From Arachnia propionica (lineage in GTDB: Bacteria > Actinomycetota > Actinomycetes > Propionibacteriales > Propionibacteriaceae): DNA of 64,000 bases. The number at the start of each line of letters is the position of its first letter. The stretch's first letter is position 1. Location: assembly GCF_003932785.1 (NCBI RefSeq), contig NZ_RQYT01000004.1:1-64000 (forward strand). The letters are read 5' to 3'. Shown here in pieces: positions 61,273 to 64,000 of this stretch. Both the position numbers and the translations under genes were made by a program. The notes below the pieces were generated by a model. The model saw only the letters and a program-made list of their open reading frames with translations. It made no database searches and had not been told where the DNA came from.

Positions 61273-61278
61273 ACTCTA
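61273..61278 (-). promoter_or_regulatory. -10 box of a leaderless promoter (sixA)
   Basis: TAGAGT on the minus strand, 7 nt before the ATG at 61265. Confidence 0.65.
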
Positions 61279-61320
61279 CGAGGTCCCGCTTCGGCGGGCC
61301 GCCTCACCGCGTCACGGCCT

Positions 61321-62247
61321 TCACGTGTGGAGGCGTTCCAGGTGCTGATCGGCGATGCTCGTCGACTCGAGCTGCAGGGTGCAGTGCTCGATGCTGATCT
61401 CGTGGTGCCGCTCGAGGCACTCCTGGATCTGGGAGAGGATCTGCTGGGAATGGCCGTCGCGGAAACACTCCTCGGCCAGCACAACGTGCGCGGTCAGGAT
61501 GGGCTGATCCGTGGACACCATCGAGGCGTGGAGGTCGTGAACCCCCTGGACGTGGGGCAGCGTCAGGATGTGGGACCGGACCTCGCTCAGATCGAGGTCG
61601 GCAGGGGTCTCCTCCAGCAGGATCATGGTCGAGCGGCGCAGCAGCAGGACAGCCCTGGGCAGGATCAACGCGGCGACGATCAGCCCCGCGACGGCGTCGG
61701 CGCGCATCCACCCGGTCAGGGCGACGACGACGGCCGAGACGATCACCGCCACCGAGCCGAGGGCATCGTTGAGGACCTCCAGGAAGGCGGCCCGCATGTT
61801 GAGGTTGGCGTCCCGGCCACCCGCCAGGACCAGCAGGGCGAGCAGGTTGCCCAGCAGCCCGAGCGCACCGATGACGATCAGCCCGCCAGGACTCACCTCG
61901 GGGGGTGCGAAGAGCCGGAGGATCCCCTCCCCGACGGCGTAGCACCCGACGACCAGCAGGATGCCTGACTGGAGGGCCGCCGAGAGCACCTCCGCGCGTT
62001 GCCAGCCCCAGGTGCGACGATCCGACGGGGGACGCGCCATCAGCGTCGCCGCGATGAGGGCGACGATGAGCCCCATGGAGTCGGTCAGCATGTGTGCGGC
62101 ATCCACCAGGAGTGCCAGACTCCCCGTGACGAGGGCGCCGATGATCTCCACCACCAGGATGCTGCCGGTGATGGCGAGGGCGGCGATCAGCCTCCGACGA
62201 TTCGTGGAGCCGTGCGAGTGCCCGTGTGAATGTCCGTGGTCGTGCAT
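61321..62247 (-). CDS. Cation diffusion facilitator (zinc/cobalt efflux)
   Basis: This 308-aa transporter has a His-rich N-terminus (HDHGHSHGHSH), six membrane helices (about 18-200) with the metal-site pattern VDAAHMLTDSMGL (about 48-60) and a second HD-type pair in LEVLNDALGSV, and a cytosolic C-terminal domain. It exchanges Zn2+ for protons. It lies 12 nt after the ArsR gene, its probable metal-responsive repressor. Confidence 0.94.
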   Translation of the reverse strand: MHDHGHSHGHSHGSTNRRRLIAALAITGSILVVEIIGALVTGSLALLVDAAHMLTDSMGLIVALIAATLMARPPSDRRTWGWQRAEVLSAALQSGILLVVGCYAVGEGILRLFAPPEVSPGGLIVIGALGLLGNLLALLVLAGGRDANLNMRAAFLEVLNDALGSVAVIVSAVVVALTGWMRADAVAGLIVAALILPRAVLLLRRSTMILLEETPADLDLSEVRSHILTLPHVQGVHDLHASMVSTDQPILTAHVVLAEECFRDGHSQQILSQIQECLERHHEISIEHCTLQLESTSIADQHLERLHT

Positions 62248-62259
62248 CTGCTCCCACCC

Positions 62260-62595
62260 TCACTGGCCGCAGTCGACGGGGATCTCGCCGGTTGCTCCGA
62301 GCAGTGACTGGGCGGCGGCCAGCAGCTCCGCGGTCAACTCCGGTTCCGCCAGCGAGTAGAAGGTCGCCCGTCCCCGGACCCGGGCGCTCAGCAAACCGGA
62401 GTCACGCAACGCACGCACATGGGCGGACACCGTGGACTGTGCCAGTCCCAGATGTCCAACGAGGTCGGCGACGCGGTGCGGGGCCAGCATCAGGTGTTGG
62501 ATGATGGCCAGCCGGTTGGGGTCCGCCAGGCAGCGGAACAGCGTGGCCGCGAGCTCCACCTCGGGGTCACACTCACCACCTGTTGTCATCGTCAT
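62260..62595 (-). CDS. ArsR/SmtB-family metal-responsive repressor
   Basis: The 111-aa protein has a winged helix (about 25-85; RCLADPNRLAIIQHLMLAPH, LAQSTVSAHVRALRDSGLLS). Cys9, Cys22 and a C-terminal Cys (109) are candidate metal ligands. ATG 62595 follows a TATCAT box by 6 nt, so a longer frame from 62631 is unlikely. It should be derepressed by Zn/Co/Cd and control itself and the efflux gene. Confidence 0.92.
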   Translation of the reverse strand: MTMTTGGECDPEVELAATLFRCLADPNRLAIIQHLMLAPHRVADLVGHLGLAQSTVSAHVRALRDSGLLSARVRGRATFYSLAEPELTAELLAAAQSLLGATGEIPVDCGQ

Positions 62596-62601
62596 AGGGC
62601 G

Positions 62602-62607
62602 ATGATA
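62602..62607 (-). promoter_or_regulatory. -10 box of a leaderless promoter (arsR)
   Basis: TATCAT on the minus strand, 6 nt before the ATG at 62595. Confidence 0.7.
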
Positions 62608-62721
62608 ACGCTGATTGACGATGTCCGGCAAGGGTTTCCAAGGACTTTCCTCGCGTCCGGCCCCGGTGGGGCCGAACCGATGTCAGAGGCCGCGCGGGCA
62701 GGCGAATCTGGTCGCGCAACC

Positions 62722-63714
62722 TCACTCCGGGAGAGGTTTCACCGCGACCACGAGGTCCCGGCGGATCGACGAGTCAACGCGGTGCGCGAACCGGTCCCAG
62801 GCCCCGCCGCTGCGGACCTCCAGGCCCGCGTCGGTGAGCATCGCGGCCAGGTCCTCGCGCGGGAGGGAGAGGGTGTTCCAGCTCATCCCCAGCGCCCCAC
62901 CCGGGTGCAGCTGACCCGCCCAGACCGGGATCGTCTCCGCGAGCAGCTGCGCCGGGGTGCGGGACCGCTTCCCGCCCGTCGTGGCGCCGTGGACGACCCC
63001 GTACGGGGCGTCCGTGACGATCGCGTCGAACCGCTTCTTCCCGTACAGCGCCCCCGAGGTGCGGGCGTCGCCGGTGAACACCGTCGCCAGCAGTTCGCGC
63101 TTGCCGACGGTGATCCGGACGTCGAAGCGGCGGCCGATGTTCCTCCCCTCGCGGCGCACCGGGGTGATGTCGGCGTTGTGCTTGACCCGCTTGCGACGCA
63201 GGTACGTCTTGTAGAACGCGGCCATCGCCTCGAAGGCCTTGTCGTCGGACTCCACCCCGAAGGCGTCGCAGCCCGCGATGAGCGCCGTCGACAGGGTGGT
63301 GCCGCGGCCCGCCATCGGATCGAGGACCCGGTACGGGGCGGGCCGGTCGCAGGCGGCGAGGGTGACGTTGAGCAGCAGCCGGGTGAACTGCTCGTTGGTC
63401 TTCCCCTGGTACTTGGGGATGGTGACGAGGTCGTCGTCGAGGAGGTCGACGCGGGGCAGCGCGACGGGGTGCAGCATGTCGCCGTCGCGGCGGTACAGCG
63501 CGAAGGCCGCCGACTGGGAGGCGATGGTCGCCAGCTGATCGCGGGTGGGGGAGTCGGCCGTGAAGCCGAGGTAGTCCACCCCCGCCAGTTCCACCTGCTC
63601 GACCTCCGCGACGAAGGGGGCCGTGATCTCCAGTTCAGCGGCGGTCAGCGCCGCCGCCTCCCCTGCGTAGACGCGGTTGGCGGATGGGTTGCGCAGCAGC
63701 AGGTACGACGACAT
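62722..63714 (-). CDS. RNA (guanine-N2)-methyltransferase-like, TRM11/TrmG10 type
   Basis: This 330-aa protein has a SAM-binding fold: motif I LDPMAGRGTTLSTAL (about 130-144) and motif IV TDAPYGV (DAPY, about 232-238), the N-methyltransferase type with 'DPPY/DAPY'. The order and length match archaeal-like tRNA G10 methyltransferases found in Actinobacteria; the N-terminal part may be a THUMP-like RNA-binding region. The substrate is not certain. Near-consensus box AAGACT lies 6 nt before the ATG. Confidence 0.85.
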   Translation of the reverse strand: MSSYLLLRNPSANRVYAGEAAALTAAELEITAPFVAEVEQVELAGVDYLGFTADSPTRDQLATIASQSAAFALYRRDGDMLHPVALPRVDLLDDDLVTIPKYQGKTNEQFTRLLLNVTLAACDRPAPYRVLDPMAGRGTTLSTALIAGCDAFGVESDDKAFEAMAAFYKTYLRRKRVKHNADITPVRREGRNIGRRFDVRITVGKRELLATVFTGDARTSGALYGKKRFDAIVTDAPYGVVHGATTGGKRSRTPAQLLAETIPVWAGQLHPGGALGMSWNTLSLPREDLAAMLTDAGLEVRSGGAWDRFAHRVDSSIRRDLVVAVKPLPE

Positions 63715-63760
63715 GGCAGCAGTCTTGCATCCGCGATCAGCCGCGGGCCAGCTCGACCCG

Positions 63761-64000
63761 TCACTTCCAGACGGCGATGAACTCCTGGGTCACGGCGTTG
63801 GCGTCGCTGGGGGTGGTGGCCGTGGCCAGAGCCGTCTGCAGCACTCCCCGGTGGGCCTTGGTGTAGCAGCCGTAGAACTTCAGGTCCCGCTCCGTGTCGG
63901 TGAGCTGACCGCAGACGCTTTCCCCGAAGGTCTCCGGGTTCTCGAGTTCCTTGGTCAGGGTCTCGAAGAAGAACTCGCCGGGCACGTAGCCGGCGACGAA
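63761..64000 (-). CDS. Partial protein of unknown function (C-terminal part)
   Basis: The frame is open to the window edge and ends TQEFIAVWK at 63761. The visible ~79 residues include two Cys (VCGQL, YGCYTK) that could form a disulphide. An inner GTG at 63985 is not a convincing start. The N-terminus is missing; a secreted or lipoprotein nature is possible but cannot be seen. Confidence 0.65.
   Translation of the reverse strand, partial: FVAGYVPGEFFFETLTKELENPETFGESVCGQLTDTERDLKFYGCYTKAHRGVLQTALATATTPSDANAVTQEFIAVWK

Noticed and set aside
1..64000. tRNA or rRNA genes, integrase or attachment site at the island borders
   Set aside because: No cloverleaf-like sequence or integrase was found near 5700 or 23500 when reading both strands; very diverged cases cannot be excluded.

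Overview
The window is about 64 kb of high-GC, gene-dense DNA from an actinobacterium, most likely Propionibacteriales or a close relative (low confidence below order). The evidence is actinobacterial families (bifunctional dCTP deaminase, MptB-type mannosyltransferase, LytR_C protein, translational T-box ahead of ileS), frequent GTG/TTG starts, and at least thirteen genes whose start codon lies 6-7 nt after a TANNNT box, the layout of leaderless mRNAs. No rRNA, tRNA or CRISPR array was seen.

Layout. 1-3493: a four-gene minus-strand operon (97-aa conserved protein, LytR_C protein, two LURP-one/scramblase-like paralogues) between interspersed repeats. 3494-5685: HerA-like ATPase and dcd. 5686-23500: an accessory island with visibly lower GC than its surroundings and strong AGGAGG ribosome sites. 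23548-28329: FHA protein, PatB/MalY C-S lyase, secreted propeller-like protein. 28350-38528: T-box and ileS, oxidoreductase, two-component system, lysC, ABC exporter. 39043-44507: toxin-antitoxin modules, a MarR/DNA-repair operon and an ABC/XRE operon. 44618-64000: deoC, OmpR-type two-component system, DoxX, mptB, ABC genes, thrC, amine oxidase, NDH-2, SIMPL and HTH_42 proteins, a three-gene ABC exporter, SixA, zinc efflux with ArsR, an RNA methyltransferase and a partial gene.

The island is the main discovery. It encodes a complete NHLP-type thiazole/oxazole-modified peptide (TOMM RiPP) pathway: a fused E1-like/YcaO cyclodehydratase, a SagB dehydrogenase, an HlyD-like secretion protein, a C39 peptidase-ABC exporter, a second 979-aa ABC exporter subunit, three precursor peptides with nitrile-hydratase-like leaders, a DrrAB-like ABC pair (possible self-resistance), an inserted IS3-family element and a large LuxR-type regulator. 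The precursor cores are almost pure cysteine (for example LSCCCCCPPCCCCWG), so the predicted products are short polythiazole peptides. Leaders would be cut after Gly-Gly by the C39 domain after cysteines are cyclised and oxidised.

The intergenic spaces carry at least three interspersed repeat families: (A) a ~160-bp MITE-like element with 18-bp terminal inverted repeats that sits exactly on stop codons and is flanked by 13-15-bp direct repeats; (B) a ~77-bp imperfect palindrome, five copies; (C) a ~132-bp element built from CGCCTGCC / GGCAGGCG units, two copies, each close to a B copy. A weaker family D is also seen.
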